A stretch of DNA of 64,000 nucleotides, taken from NCBI RefSeq assembly GCF_019458805.1, contig NZ_JAIBOA010000012.1, positions 179,986-243,985 on the forward strand. Reading direction: 5' to 3'. The position numbers and the translations under genes are program-made. Numbering within the stretch: the stretch's first letter is position 1; each line of letters starts with the position of its first letter. Below the pieces are notes generated by a model. It was not told the DNA's origin, ran no database searches, and saw only the letters and a list, made by a program, of their open reading frames with translations. Shown here in pieces: positions 1 to 13,959 of this stretch. This stretch comes from Actinomadura parmotrematis (GTDB lineage: Bacteria > Actinomycetota > Actinomycetes > Streptosporangiales > Streptosporangiaceae).

Positions 1-1425
1 TCGCCCCAGCTGCCCGGCAGCTCGGCGAGGACGGCGAGGCGGGCGCGGACGTCCTCCTGCCGCTTGGTGTCGTGGGTGGACAGCGTCGTCATCGTGGCGG
101 GCCGCTCGCGGGCCGAGCGGGCGGCGTAGGCGTGGAAGTCCTCGGGGCCGACGGCGAACCGCTCGGGGTCGCCGCCGACCTCGTTCAGCGCCGCCATCCG
201 GTTCCACCGGTAGAAGGCGGTGTCCTCGACGCCCTTGGCGGCGAGCGGCGCGGCCGTCTGCTGGAACCGGACGACGAACTCGGCGGGCGCGCCGTCCAGG
301 CCGAGCGCGAGCCGGACGAGCGCGTCCAGCGTGCCGTGCAGGTCCTCGGGGAGGCGGGCGCGGGCCGCGTCCGCCGCCCGCTCCAGGACGGCGACGGCCT
401 CGGGCGGCGCCTCCTCGCCCGGCACCACGTAGGCGCGGTAGACGGGCACGGCGGCCAGCAGCTCGACGAGCGCGGGCCGGTGGCGGGGGTCCTCGCCGCG
501 GAAGGCGGTGAGGACGCGGAGCAGCCGGTCGGTCTCGGGCCGCAGCGCGTTCTCGGCGGCGAACCGCCGGGCGGTGTACTCGATCTCGGCGAAATCGGCG
601 GTCGCGCCGGTCGCCGCCGCGTAGATCTTGGTGAGGGGCCGCTCGCCGGCCGGGTCGACGAACAGGCCGCCGACCATGCCGAGCGCGTCGTAGCCGGTGG
701 TGCCGTCGCAGCGCCAGTCGGCGGGCAGCGCCTCCTCCCCGGTGGTGATCTTCTCGACCAGCACCCAGGTGCCGGGCAGCGCCGCCAGGTAGCCGCGCGG
801 GTCGGTGAGGCCGTCGGGGTGGTCGATGCGCAGCCCGTCCACCAGCCCCTCGCCGATCATGCCGAACAGCACCGCGTGGGTCCGCTCGAACACCTCCGGG
901 TCCTCCTGGCGGAGGCCGATCAGCCCGGAGATGTCGAAGAACCGCCGGTAGTTGGGCTCGCCCTGGCCGGGCAGCACCAGGCGCCCGCCGCCCGCGTCCC
1001 AGTCGACGTCGAACCAGGCCGCGTAGGGCGAGTCCGGGCCGTCGGCGATGACGCCGGCGAGCGGCTTGTTCAGCTCGGGCGGCGACGGGACCGCCATGTG
1101 GTTCGGCACGACGTCCACCAGCACCCGCAGGCCCGCCGCGTGCAGGCGGACGGCCATGGCGCGGAACGCGTCCGCGCCGCCGAGCTCGGCCGACACGCGG
1201 TCGTGGTCGACCACGTCGTAGCCGTGCGTGGAGCCGGGCGCGGCCTGGAGCACCGGCGACAGGTAGACGTGCGAGACGCCGAGGGAGACGAGGTAGGGCG
1301 CGAGGGCGGCGGCCTCGGCGAAGCCGAAGCGGTCCGCCGGGTCGTCGCCGCGCAGCTGGAGGCGGTAGGTGCCGGCCGGGAACGCGTCGTCGGGGGCGGC
1401 CCCGGAGGCGTCGGACACGGAGGCG

Positions 1426-1433
<8 letters not shown>
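1..1433 (-). CDS. treY: Maltooligosyl trehalose synthase TreY, C-terminus cut by window edge
   Basis: This GH13 enzyme converts the reducing-end alpha-1,4 bond of a maltodextrin to alpha-1,1, making maltooligosyl trehalose for TreZ in cytoplasmic trehalose synthesis. About 477 codons are present and the C-terminal part lies beyond the left edge. The N-terminus reads GTYRLQL, followed by a DVVPNHMA region, a GLRIDHPDGL segment with the likely nucleophile Asp near residue 203, and VLVEKI with the acid/base Glu near residue 227. The GTG start at 1433 overlaps the glgX stop in GTGTCTGA, so the two genes are translationally coupled. A second in-frame GTG at 1418 is an alternative start. Confidence 0.93.
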
Positions 1434-3552
<2,119 letters not shown>

Positions 3553-3652
3553 AGTGCGGTCCTTCCGTCGTCGCGACAGGTTTGCTTCCCCTAGAGGGTT
3601 AGATCACACCGTTGGTTGCGTCACTGGCCAGAACCGACATCTTTCAGCTACG

Positions 3653-3671
3653 TTAGGGGAGCCTAACCTTA
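3653..3671 (+). promoter_or_regulatory. Iron box (IdeR/DtxR operator) upstream of bfd
   Basis: The 19-mer TTAGGGGAGCCTAACCTTA matches the actinobacterial iron-box consensus TTAGGTTAGGCTAACCTAA at 15 of 19 positions. It lies about 100 bases upstream of the bfd start, in the glgX-bfd divergent gap. IdeR/DtxR repressors bind such sites with Fe(II). Placement before an iron-release ferredoxin fits repression when iron is plentiful, which is inference. Confidence 0.75.
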
Positions 3672-3770
3672 ATAAGGCCGCCCTCAGCGGTGTTCGATCT
3701 CGCCTCCGACCACCCTCCTACCCACCCCCGCCCGCTCCGCGCAGGCAACGTCGCAGAAAGGTCCCTCCGG

Positions 3771-4076
3771 ATGTACGTGTGCGTGTGCAACGCGGTGACC
3801 GAGGACGATGTGCGCGGCTGCCTGGCGGCGGGGTGCGGTTCGGCCAAGGAGGTCAAGGCCGCATGCGGCATGCAGCCCGGCTGCGGATCCTGCACCAAGC
3901 GGCTGTACGGCCTGATCAGCGAGCACAGGACGGCCAGCGAGCTGGTCGACGCGCTGACCGGCGGGCCGCTGCCGCTGGAGGTCGTCCCCGCGGACCCGGC
4001 CGCGCCCCCGGCGCCGGCCGCCCCCCAGACCTGGCCCCAGCCGATCGCCGGGGAGGACGCCACGGCAGCCGCCTGA
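3771..4076 (+). CDS. bfd: Bacterioferritin-associated ferredoxin (2Fe-2S)
   Basis: This 101-residue protein has the BFD-type [2Fe-2S] arrangement: CVC at residues 4-6 and a later CGSC pair, in the order C-x-C...C-x2-C. In known systems Bfd delivers electrons to bacterioferritin to reduce and release stored iron. The tail after about residue 65 is a Pro/Ala-rich extension not needed for the fold. The ATG at 3771 follows AGAAAGG; the longer upstream reading frame has no support. The gene lies 114 bases before bfr on the same strand and downstream of an iron box, so storage and mobilisation are probably regulated together. Confidence 0.9.
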   Translation: MYVCVCNAVTEDDVRGCLAAGCGSAKEVKAACGMQPGCGSCTKRLYGLISEHRTASELVDALTGGPLPLEVVPADPAAPPAPAAPQTWPQPIAGEDATAAA

Positions 4077-4190
4077 GCCGCCCGGCCCCGTCCGGGCCGG
4101 CCCCACGGCACCCGCACCGCGCCTGCGAGACACGCGCCGTGCGGGGTTCAGTGCTGTCAGCAGGTCGCCATCCGTGCAACGATGACCCCC

Positions 4191-4688
4191 ATGGAAGGCG
4201 ACAAGGACATCATCGCGCTGCTCAACGAGCAGCTCACCGCGGAACTGACGGCCATCAACCAGTACTTCCTGCACTCCAAGATGCAGGAGCACTGGGGCTA
4301 CACCAAGATGGCCAAGTACACCCGGCACGAGTCCATCGACGAGATGAAGCACGCCGAGCGGCTCACCGACCGGATCCTGTTCCTGGAGGGGCTGCCGAAC
4401 TACCAGAAGATCGGGACGCTGCGCATCGGGCAGACGATCCTGGAGCAGCTGGAGTCGGACCTCGCCATCGAGCACGAGGCGGTGAACCGCCTGCGCCCCG
4501 GCATCGAGCTCATGCGCTCGCGCGGCGACATCACCTCGGCGAACATCTTCGAGGACATCCTCGCCGACGAGGAGCAGCACATCGACTACCTGGAGACCGA
4601 GATCTCGCTCTTCCGGGCCCTCGGCGAGCAGAACTACTACCAGCGCCTCACCGACCACCCCGGCGAGGACGGCGGGTCGGCGTACTGA
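4191..4688 (+). CDS. bfr: Bacterioferritin
   Basis: This is a 165-residue haem-containing ferritin that oxidises and stores iron in a 24-mer. From the ATG at 4191, ferroxidase ligands fall at the classic positions E18, E51 and H54, with the haem-ligand M52 in DEMKH and later ligands in the ADEEQH segment. That numbering agreement is why I prefer 4191 over the ATG three codons upstream at 4182. The gene follows bfd and probably shares its transcript. It converges with the adenylate cyclase gene, separated by a strong inverted repeat. Confidence 0.95.
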   Translation: MEGDKDIIALLNEQLTAELTAINQYFLHSKMQEHWGYTKMAKYTRHESIDEMKHAERLTDRILFLEGLPNYQKIGTLRIGQTILEQLESDLAIEHEAVNRLRPGIELMRSRGDITSANIFEDILADEEQHIDYLETEISLFRALGEQNYYQRLTDHPGEDGGSAY

Positions 4689-4692
4689 GCGT

Positions 4693-4758
4693 CCGCCGGG
4701 ACGCCCCGCGCACCCGACCCCCCGGTGGTCGAGGACGTGCGGGGCGTCAGTCCGGCGG
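4693..4758. terminator. Bidirectional hairpin between bfr and the cyclase gene
   Basis: CCGCCGG plus GACGCCCCGC (4693-4709) pairs with GCGGGGCGTC plus CCGGCGG (4739-4758), with a three-base bulge and a loop of about 29 bases. It separates two convergent genes, and the cyclase stop codon lies inside the right arm. There is no clear T-run, which is usual for high-GC actinomycete terminators. Confidence 0.6.
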
Positions 4759-5790
4759 GACGGCGCCGCGCCCCCAGCCCTCGGCGGGCGGGGCGGCGCC
4801 GGTGGCGCGGCGGAGGACGGACGGCTGGACGATGCCGAGGCCCCGGACGGGCCGCTTCACGATCGTGGTGATGTCCAGGTCCGGGTCGCCCTCCAGCCGG
4901 GCGGCGAGCTCGCCGTCCACCATGACGGCGCCGGGGCGGGCGAGCGAGGTGAGGCGCGCGGCCAGGTTGACCGTGGTGCCGAACACGTCGCCCATCAGCG
5001 GCAGGACCGGGCCGTAGGCCATGCCGACGCGGACGTCGGGGATCTCGGTCTCGTCCTTGATCTGCTCGGCGATGGTGAGCGCGATCTCCGCGCCGATCCG
5101 CGGATCCTCGGCGCAGAACAGCACCTCGTCGCCGAGGGTCTTCACCAGCCGGCCGCCGCAGGAGGCGATGATGTCGGCGGCGGTCTCCTCGAACCACTCC
5201 ACGACGCGGGCGAGCTCCAGCTCCTCGACCTCGCGGCTCATCTGGGTGAACGAGACCATGTCGGCGAACCCGACGGTGGTGACCGCGCGGCCGGGCGCCG
5301 CGCCCCCGCGGGTCGCCGCCGAGGCGAGCGCCCGGGTGCCGGCCGCGGCGAGCTGGCGCCGCCAGGCGTGCACGACGAGCGGCTCGAACTCGCCGATGTG
5401 CTTCTCCGCGATCTCCACGATGAGCCGCACCGCCTCGGGCGTCGGCGCGTCCTCGGGCCCCGCGGTGATCATGTTGGAGAGCAGGTTGACCTGCCACTCG
5501 GCGAGGCGCGTCATGGTCTGCCCGAAGGCGCGCACCAGCCGGATCACGCCGTCCTCGTCCAGCACCCCGTCGTCCATGAGGCGGCGGATGCGGCAGAGCG
5601 CGGCCACGTCGCCCTCGGTGTAGGCGACCGCCTCGTCGGGCATCGACGGGTACCCGAAGGCGCGCCAGAGGCGGCTGGAGAAGCCGCGGCTGACCCCCGA
5701 CAGGCGGACGGCGTCCCCGCGGGTGTAGCGCAGTTCGCCGCCGAGCAGGAGCTCCTCGATCTCCTTGGGGTCCGGCAACCCTGCTGACAT
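4747..5790 (-). CDS. Class III adenylate/guanylate cyclase
   Basis: This 347-residue cytoplasmic protein ends in a class III nucleotidyl cyclase domain (about residues 168-330), which forms cAMP or cGMP. Visible residues are the metal-binding D177 in GFADMVSF and D221 in RLVKTLGDEV, the purine-selecting K217, and the transition-state N275 and R279 in TTVNLAARL. The region before residue 150 is helical and resembles a regulatory domain found in actinobacterial cyclases. The ATG at 5790 follows a GGAGGGG sequence. The very long open frame upstream on this strand is spurious. The gene is monocistronic or follows birA after a 68-base gap. Confidence 0.88.
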   Translation of the reverse strand: MSAGLPDPKEIEELLLGGELRYTRGDAVRLSGVSRGFSSRLWRAFGYPSMPDEAVAYTEGDVAALCRIRRLMDDGVLDEDGVIRLVRAFGQTMTRLAEWQVNLLSNMITAGPEDAPTPEAVRLIVEIAEKHIGEFEPLVVHAWRRQLAAAGTRALASAATRGGAAPGRAVTTVGFADMVSFTQMSREVEELELARVVEWFEETAADIIASCGGRLVKTLGDEVLFCAEDPRIGAEIALTIAEQIKDETEIPDVRVGMAYGPVLPLMGDVFGTTVNLAARLTSLARPGAVMVDGELAARLEGDPDLDITTIVKRPVRGLGIVQPSVLRRATGAAPPAEGWGRGAVPPD

Positions 5791-5858
5791 TCCCCTGCCC
5801 CCTCCGGCGGCGGCGTCGTTCCTCGCGACATATCGTGGCAGATCGGGCACGGTTCGGG

Positions 5859-6746
5859 TCAGCCGGGTGTCCTGCGGACGTGCACCACGTCGCCCGCGCT
5901 CACCGCCTCCGCGCCGCCCGGACCGGCCACCACCAGGCGTCCCGCGGCGTCCACGTCCCGGGCGACGCCGCGCAGGACGCGGTCGCCGGGCAGCTCCACC
6001 CGCACCTCGCCGCCGAGCGTGGCGCTGAGCTCGCGGTAGGCGGGGCGGAGGCCGCTCGCGTCGGCGTCGCCGCCGAGCGCCGTCCACTCCCGGTACCAGG
6101 TCTCGAACTCGCGGAGGATCGCGCGGAGCAGCGACGCGCGGTCGCTGAGCGGGGCGCCCTCGACGGCGAGGGACGTCGCGGTGTCCACCGGCAGCTCCTC
6201 GCGGCGCAGCCCGACGTTCAGGCCGATGCCGACGACCAGGGCGTCGCCCGTCTTCTCCGCGAGGATGCCGGCGAGCTTGCGGTCGCCGACGAGCAGGTCG
6301 TTCGGCCACTTCAGGCGGACGTCCACGGCGGTGTCGCCGCGCGCGTCGCCGAAGTCGCCGGCCTCGACGCGGGCGGTCATCCGGCGGACGGCGGTGGCGA
6401 CCGCGAGGCCGGTGAGCAGCGGCAGCCAGCCGATCCGCTCGCCCGGCACGGCGGGCCGCAGCAGCATCGAGAACGTCAGGCCCGAGCGCGGCGGCGCCGT
6501 CCAGGTGCGGCCGAGGCGCCCGCGCCCGGCGGTCTGCAGCTCGGTGACGAGGAGGGCGCCCTCGGGCGCGCCCGCCGCCGCGGCGGCGGCGAGGTCGGCG
6601 TTCGTCGAGCCGGTCTCGGGCACGACGCGCACGTCCCGCCAGAGGCCGCCCTCCCGGGCCAGCGCGCGTTGCAGGACCCGCTCGTTCAGCGGCGGGCGGT
6701 CCAGATCGGCGTACGGTGACTCGCTCACCCGTCCATCCAACCTCAC
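5859..6746 (-). CDS. birA: Biotin--[acetyl-CoA-carboxylase] ligase
   Basis: This enzyme activates biotin with ATP and attaches it to the lysine of biotin carboxyl carrier domains. The biotinyl-AMP loop GRGRLGR is at residues 74-80 and KWPNDLL holds K145, followed by a C-terminal SH3-like domain. There is no N-terminal DNA-binding domain, so it is a monofunctional ligase. The start is GTG at 6746, with an in-frame GTG at 6728 as an equally plausible choice. The likely substrate in this window is the BCCP domain of the carboxylase at 39095. It is divergent from the enoyl-CoA hydratase gene. Confidence 0.93.
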   Translation of the reverse strand: MRLDGRVSESPYADLDRPPLNERVLQRALAREGGLWRDVRVVPETGSTNADLAAAAAAGAPEGALLVTELQTAGRGRLGRTWTAPPRSGLTFSMLLRPAVPGERIGWLPLLTGLAVATAVRRMTARVEAGDFGDARGDTAVDVRLKWPNDLLVGDRKLAGILAEKTGDALVVGIGLNVGLRREELPVDTATSLAVEGAPLSDRASLLRAILREFETWYREWTALGGDADASGLRPAYRELSATLGGEVRVELPGDRVLRGVARDVDAAGRLVVAGPGGAEAVSAGDVVHVRRTPG

Positions 6747-6811
6747 AGATCACCGGATGCGTCCCCCAGGTCGCCGCGATCGCGCCGGGGGCGGTCGTTA
6801 GAGTGCGGCGC

Positions 6812-7585
6812 ATGGATGGTGTGACGCTGCGGCGCGACGGGCATGTGGCCGAGATCGTTCTGGACCGGGCGGAGGCGCTGAACGCGCTGTCCACGGCCAT
6901 GGCGCGGCGGCTCGCGGCCGTGTGCGCCGAGGTCGCCGCGGACGCCGGGGTGCGCGCGGTCGTGCTGTCGGCGGCGGGCGCCAAGGCGTTCTGCGTCGGC
7001 GCCGACCTCAAGGAGCGCAACTCCATGAGCGACGCCGACCTGCTCGCGCAGCGGCCGGTGTTCCGGGCGGCGTTCGGCGGGGTGCTGGACCTGCCGCAGC
7101 CGGTCGTCGCGGCCGTCCACGGGTACGCGCTCGGCGGCGGCTGCGAGTTCGCGCTGTCGTGCGACCTGGTCGTCGCCGACGAGAGCGCGGTGTTCGGGCT
7201 GCCCGAAGTCGGCGTCGGCCTGGTGCCGGGCGGCGGCGGCACCCAGCTCGCGCTGCGCCGCCTCGGCCCCGGCCGCGCCGCCGACCTGGTGCTGACGGGC
7301 CGCCGCATCGGCGTCGAGGAGGCCGTCGCCTACGGCCTGGTGGACCGGCGGGTGCCCGCCGGGACCGTCCGCGAGGAGGCCCTGACGATCGCCGCGACGA
7401 TCGCCGGCAACTCCCCCACCGCCGTCCGCGCCGCCAAGCGCGCGCTCCGCCTCGGCGCCGGCGTCCCCTTGGCCGCCGGCCTCGACATCGAGGACAACGC
7501 CTGGCGGACCGTCGCGTTCTCCGCCGACCGCCGCGAGGGCATCGCCGCCTTCGCCGAGAAGCGCAAGCCCCGCTGGCCGTCCTGA
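6812..7585 (+). CDS. Enoyl-CoA hydratase/isomerase family protein
   Basis: This 257-residue crotonase-fold protein probably hydrates or isomerises an enoyl-CoA. The oxyanion-hole segments are AFCVGADLKER (residues 59-69) and GYALGGGCEFAL (104-115). E112 and E132, in GGGCE and LPEVGVG, match the two catalytic glutamates of classic hydratases, so hydration is plausible. The ATG at 6812 gives an N-terminus aligned with the family. The exact substrate cannot be read from sequence. It converges with a GNAT gene 10 bases away. Confidence 0.88.
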   Translation: MDGVTLRRDGHVAEIVLDRAEALNALSTAMARRLAAVCAEVAADAGVRAVVLSAAGAKAFCVGADLKERNSMSDADLLAQRPVFRAAFGGVLDLPQPVVAAVHGYALGGGCEFALSCDLVVADESAVFGLPEVGVGLVPGGGGTQLALRRLGPGRAADLVLTGRRIGVEEAVAYGLVDRRVPAGTVREEALTIAATIAGNSPTAVRAAKRALRLGAGVPLAAGLDIEDNAWRTVAFSADRREGIAAFAEKRKPRWPS

Positions 7586-7595
7586 CACCCCTTTC

Positions 7596-8062
7596 TCACC
7601 CGACCACCCGGTCATGGGGTGGGGGTAGCTGTTTGGCCATGTGGACGACGTGGCGGCCGCCGATGTCGTCGCGGCGGGTCTCGCGGTAGCCGAGCCGCTC
7701 GTAGAGCGCGATGTTCGACGTCATGAGGGCGTTGGTGTAGAGCCGCAGGGACGGCAGGCCGAGGGCGCGGGCGCGCTCCTCGGCGAACGCCAGCAGCCTC
7801 CGCCCGAGGCCGCGCCCCTGCGCGGCGGGCGCGACGGCGACGTTCTCCACCAGCAGTGCCCCGTCCTCCGGCACGAGGACGATCAGCGCGGCGGGCGCTC
7901 CGGTGACGAAGACGCGCCCGGCGGCGATGAGCGCGCCGTAGTCGGCCTCCATGGGGAGCGGGCGGATGCCGATCAGCTCCGCCCAGGGCGCGTAGGCGGC
8001 GTCGACGATGTCCTGCACCGGCCCGCGGTCGGCGGCGACCGCGGGCCGGATCGGGGACTCCA

Positions 8063-8063
<1 letters not shown>
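7596..8063 (-). CDS. GNAT family N-acetyltransferase
   Basis: This 155-residue protein is a single GNAT domain that transfers an acetyl group from acetyl-CoA to an unidentified amine. The acetyl-CoA loop is QGRGLGRRLLAFAEERA, preceded by the ENVAVAPAA strand typical of motif A, and followed by ALYERLGY of motif B. Its ATG overlaps the ppc stop in TGATG, so it is translated with ppc. That coupling hints at co-regulation, but I see no functional link. Confidence 0.87.
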
Positions 8064-10696
<2,633 letters not shown>

Positions 10697-10803
10697 GGCA
10701 CCAGCGTAGTGAGGGGGTCCCGGGCGCCCCGACACCGGCCGCCGCACCCGGTCGCCGTACCCGGTGCCGATGCCCGAATCAGCGGCCGGTTACCCTGGCC
10801 CGC

Positions 10804-12399
10804 ATGGCGATGGAAGCTCCGGAACCCCCGGTCGACAAGATCGACGTCCACACCACGGCGGGGAAGATCGCGGACCTGGAACGCCGCCGCTACGAGGCGG
10901 TCCACGCGGGTTCGGCGGCGGCTGTGGAGAAGCAGCACGCCAAGGGCAAGATGACCGCGCGCGAGCGGATCGACGCGCTGCTGGACGAGGGCTCGTTCAC
11001 CGAGTTCGACGAGTTCGCGCGGCACCGCTCCACCATGTTCGGGCTGGAGAGGAAGCGGCCCTACAGCGACGGCGTGGTGATCGGCCACGGCACCGTCGAC
11101 GGCCGCCCGGTCTGCGTGTTCTCCCAGGACGTCATGGCGTTCGGCGGCTCGCTCGGCGAGGTCTACGGCGAGAAGATCGTCAAGATGCTGGACCTGGCGC
11201 TGAAGACCGGCTGCCCCGTCGTCGGCATCAACGAGGGCGGCGGCGCGCGCATCCAGGAGGGCGTGGTCGCGCTCGGCCTGTACGCCGAGATCTTCAAGCG
11301 GAACGTGCACGCCTCCGGCGTCATCCCGCAGATCTCGCTGATCATGGGGGCGACGGCCGGCGGGCACGTGTACTCGCCCGCGCTCACCGACTTCATCGTC
11401 ATGGTGGACCAGACCTCGCACATGTTCATCACCGGCCCCGACGTGATCAAGACGGTGACCGGCGAGGAGGTCACCATGGAGGAGCTCGGCGGCGCCCACG
11501 CGCACAACAGCCGCTCCGGCGTGGCCCACTACCAGGGCGACGACGAGGCCGACGCGATCGAGTACGTCAGGGCGCTGCTGTCGTACCTGCCGTCCAACAA
11601 CCTGTCCGACCCGCCCGCCCTGGACGCCCCCGCCGACCCGGCCGAGACGGTCGACGAGCTGGACACGCTCATCCCGGACTCGCCGAACCAGCCCTACGAC
11701 ATGCACACCGTCATCGAGGCCGTCCTCGACGACGGGGAGTTCCTGGAGGTCCAGGAGCTGTTCGCGCGCAACATCATCGTCGGGTTCGGACGGGTCGAGG
11801 GCCGCTCGGTCGGCGTCGTCGCCAACCAGCCGATGCAGTTCGCCGGCACCCTGGACATCGACGCCTCGGAGAAGGCCGCCCGCTTCATCCGCACCTGCGA
11901 CGCCTTCAACGTCCCGGTGCTGACGTTCGTGGACGTGCCCGGCTTCCTGCCCGGCACCGACCAGGAGTGGAACGGCATCATCCGGCACGGCGCCAAGCTG
12001 CTGTACGCCTACGCCGAGGCGACCGTCCCGCTCGTCACCGTCATCACCCGCAAGGCCTACGGCGGCGCCTACGACGTCATGGGGTCCAAGCACCTCGGCG
12101 CCGACGTCAACCTGGCGTGGCCGACCGCGCAGATCGCGGTGATGGGCGCGCAGGGCGCCGTCAACATCCTGTACCGGCGCGAGCTGGCCGCCTCCGACGA
12201 CCCGGACGCGCGCCGCGCCGAGCTGATCACCGAGTACGAGGACACCCTCGCCAACCCCTACATCGCCGCCGAGCGCGGCTACGTCGACGCGGTGATCAAG
12301 CCGTCGGAGACGCGCGGGCAGGTCGTGAAGGCGCTGCGGGCGCTGCGCGAGAAGCGGCAGACCCTGCCGCCGAAGAAGCACGGGAACATCCCGCTGTAG
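10804..12399 (+). CDS. pccB: Propionyl-CoA carboxylase beta (carboxyltransferase) subunit
   Basis: This 531-residue subunit moves carboxyl from carboxybiotin to an acyl-CoA, making methylmalonyl-CoA (or malonyl-CoA). The two crotonase-like halves show the oxyanion glycines GGGARIQEG (145-153) and GGAYDVMGS (about 420-428). D424 matches the aspartate that favours propionyl-CoA in Streptomyces PccB (Asp422 there, from memory), so propionyl-CoA is the likely substrate. An ATG two codons in is an alternative start. It is followed by accE after 27 bases; the biotin-bearing alpha subunit is the gene at 39095. Confidence 0.94.
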   Translation: MAMEAPEPPVDKIDVHTTAGKIADLERRRYEAVHAGSAAAVEKQHAKGKMTARERIDALLDEGSFTEFDEFARHRSTMFGLERKRPYSDGVVIGHGTVDGRPVCVFSQDVMAFGGSLGEVYGEKIVKMLDLALKTGCPVVGINEGGGARIQEGVVALGLYAEIFKRNVHASGVIPQISLIMGATAGGHVYSPALTDFIVMVDQTSHMFITGPDVIKTVTGEEVTMEELGGAHAHNSRSGVAHYQGDDEADAIEYVRALLSYLPSNNLSDPPALDAPADPAETVDELDTLIPDSPNQPYDMHTVIEAVLDDGEFLEVQELFARNIIVGFGRVEGRSVGVVANQPMQFAGTLDIDASEKAARFIRTCDAFNVPVLTFVDVPGFLPGTDQEWNGIIRHGAKLLYAYAEATVPLVTVITRKAYGGAYDVMGSKHLGADVNLAWPTAQIAVMGAQGAVNILYRRELAASDDPDARRAELITEYEDTLANPYIAAERGYVDAVIKPSETRGQVVKALRALREKRQTLPPKKHGNIPL

Positions 12400-12426
12400 G
12401 GCGGGCGGGACGACGAGGGGAGAGCT

Positions 12427-12669
12427 GTGGGCAGCGAGGGCAAGCCGTTCCTTCAGATCGTGCGGGGCGATCCGGGCCCCGAGGAGATCGCCGCGCTGGT
12501 CGCCGTGCTCACCGCGCGCGCGCAGGCGGCGGCCGCTGCCCGTGACGGCGGCGTCGCCGGGCCGCCGTCGCGCTGGGCCGACCGGTCGCGGCTGCTGCGG
12601 CGGCAGGCCGCGGCGGGCGTCCGCCCGGCCGGGCCGGGCGCGTGGCGGGCGAGCGGCCTGCCCTCCTGA
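12427..12669 (+). CDS. accE: Acyl-CoA carboxylase epsilon subunit
   Basis: This 80-residue protein matches the small actinobacterial epsilon subunit that stabilises the carboxylase alpha6-beta6 complex. Visible features are the N-terminal FLQIVRGDPGPEEIAALVAVLTAR core and a later W-x-D-R-S-R segment, with an Ala-rich linker between. It starts with GTG after GAGGGGAG and sits 27 bases behind pccB, as expected for this family. Confidence 0.85.
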   Translation: MGSEGKPFLQIVRGDPGPEEIAALVAVLTARAQAAAAARDGGVAGPPSRWADRSRLLRRQAAAGVRPAGPGAWRASGLPS

Positions 12670-12804
12670 CGGGACGCCTGCGCGGGGCGCGGAACGGCCC
12701 CTCGCGGGGGCGGTGTGCGCAGGGCGTGCACGGGGACATGCTCAGGGACATGTAACCGTGGTTCGCGCCCTGGAAAGGGCCTTGCACGAATAAGGTGAAA
12801 GGCC

Positions 12805-13890
12805 ATGGCCACCTCGGAGTTCGTCCCACAGCCCGCGCGGTACGCCGTCTTCGTCGACGCCGGCTACCTCTACGCGGCCTCCGGTGCGCTGCTGCTGAAC
12901 TGCAGCTCGCGCCGCGAATACCGGGTCGCCGCCGACCCCCTGATCAAAGCGCTCTGCGACCAGGCGGCCGACAAGCTCCGGGGCGAGCTGCTCCGCGTCT
13001 ACTGGTTCGACGCCGCGCCGAAGCGGCAGCCGACCGTCGACCAGCGCGTCATCGCCAACCTGCCGCTGGTGAAGCTGCGGCTCGGCAACCTGAACGCGCA
13101 GGGCCAGCAGAAGGGCGTGGACGCCCAGCTCCGCGCCGACCTGGAGGCGCTCGCCCGGCACCGGGCCATCACCGACGCCGTGCTGCTCGCCGGCGACGAG
13201 GACATGCTGCCCGCCGTCGAGGCGGCGCAGCGCTACGGCGTGCGCGTCCACCTGTGGGGCGTCGAGCCGACGCACGGGTCGAACCAGGCCGAGTGGCTGG
13301 TGTGGGAGTCCGACACCGTCGAGGTGCTGCCGTCGGACTTCCTGCGCCCCTACTTCAGCAAGGCCGCCGGGCTGCCTGCCCCGGCAGCGGGCAGCCCCGC
13401 CGCGGCCGCCGCCATCCGCGAGGCCGCCGCCGCGGCGGCGAACCACCGGGCGTCGGTGCCGTCGCCCGCCCAGGTGTTCGCGGGCCGCGCGCCCGCCGCC
13501 AAGCCGGTGCCGGCGGCGGCCGCCGCCGTGCGGGCGCCCGCGCCGGTGACGCCCGCGACGGTCGCCGCCTCGCTGCAGGCCGCCGCGGCCGGCGCCACGT
13601 CGATCACCGCGGCGGCCGACGCCCGGCTCGGCCCCGACCGCGACCACATGATGGAGATCGGCGAGCACGTCGCGCAGAAGTGGATCTTCGAGCGGGGCCG
13701 CGACAACATCCGCGACCTGCTGCCCGGCCCGATGCTGCCGCTGGTCATCGACAAGGAGCTCCTGATCGAGGCCGAGAAGGAGCTCGGCTCCTCGCTCCGG
13801 CCCTACCAGGAGGCGCGCAGCTGGCTGCGGGACGGCTTCTGGGAGCGCGTCTACCGCGAGTTCGGCATCGGCATCGGCACCTCCGACTGA
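12805..13890 (+). CDS. NYN domain protein (LabA/PIN-like nuclease fold)
   Basis: This 361-residue protein begins with a NYN (PIN-like) domain of about 190 residues, a fold used by metal-dependent ribonucleases. Acidic residues expected at the active site are D18 in FVDAGYLY, D106 in GVDAQL, and D131/D133 in LLAGDEDMLPAV. An Ala/Pro-rich linker (about residues 198-275) joins a C-terminal alpha-helical domain of about 85 residues that I do not recognise. The ATG follows AAGGTGAAAGG. It is downstream of accE by 135 bases with no obvious functional link. RNase activity is inferred from the family, not shown here. Confidence 0.82.
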   Translation: MATSEFVPQPARYAVFVDAGYLYAASGALLLNCSSRREYRVAADPLIKALCDQAADKLRGELLRVYWFDAAPKRQPTVDQRVIANLPLVKLRLGNLNAQGQQKGVDAQLRADLEALARHRAITDAVLLAGDEDMLPAVEAAQRYGVRVHLWGVEPTHGSNQAEWLVWESDTVEVLPSDFLRPYFSKAAGLPAPAAGSPAAAAAIREAAAAAANHRASVPSPAQVFAGRAPAAKPVPAAAAAVRAPAPVTPATVAASLQAAAAGATSITAAADARLGPDRDHMMEIGEHVAQKWIFERGRDNIRDLLPGPMLPLVIDKELLIEAEKELGSSLRPYQEARSWLRDGFWERVYREFGIGIGTSD

Positions 13891-13959
13891 CCCGCCCGTC
13901 CGGTGCCGTTCCGGTGGTTGCCCGGACACGCGGAGTGATCGGCCGGTAGCGTCCCGCCC

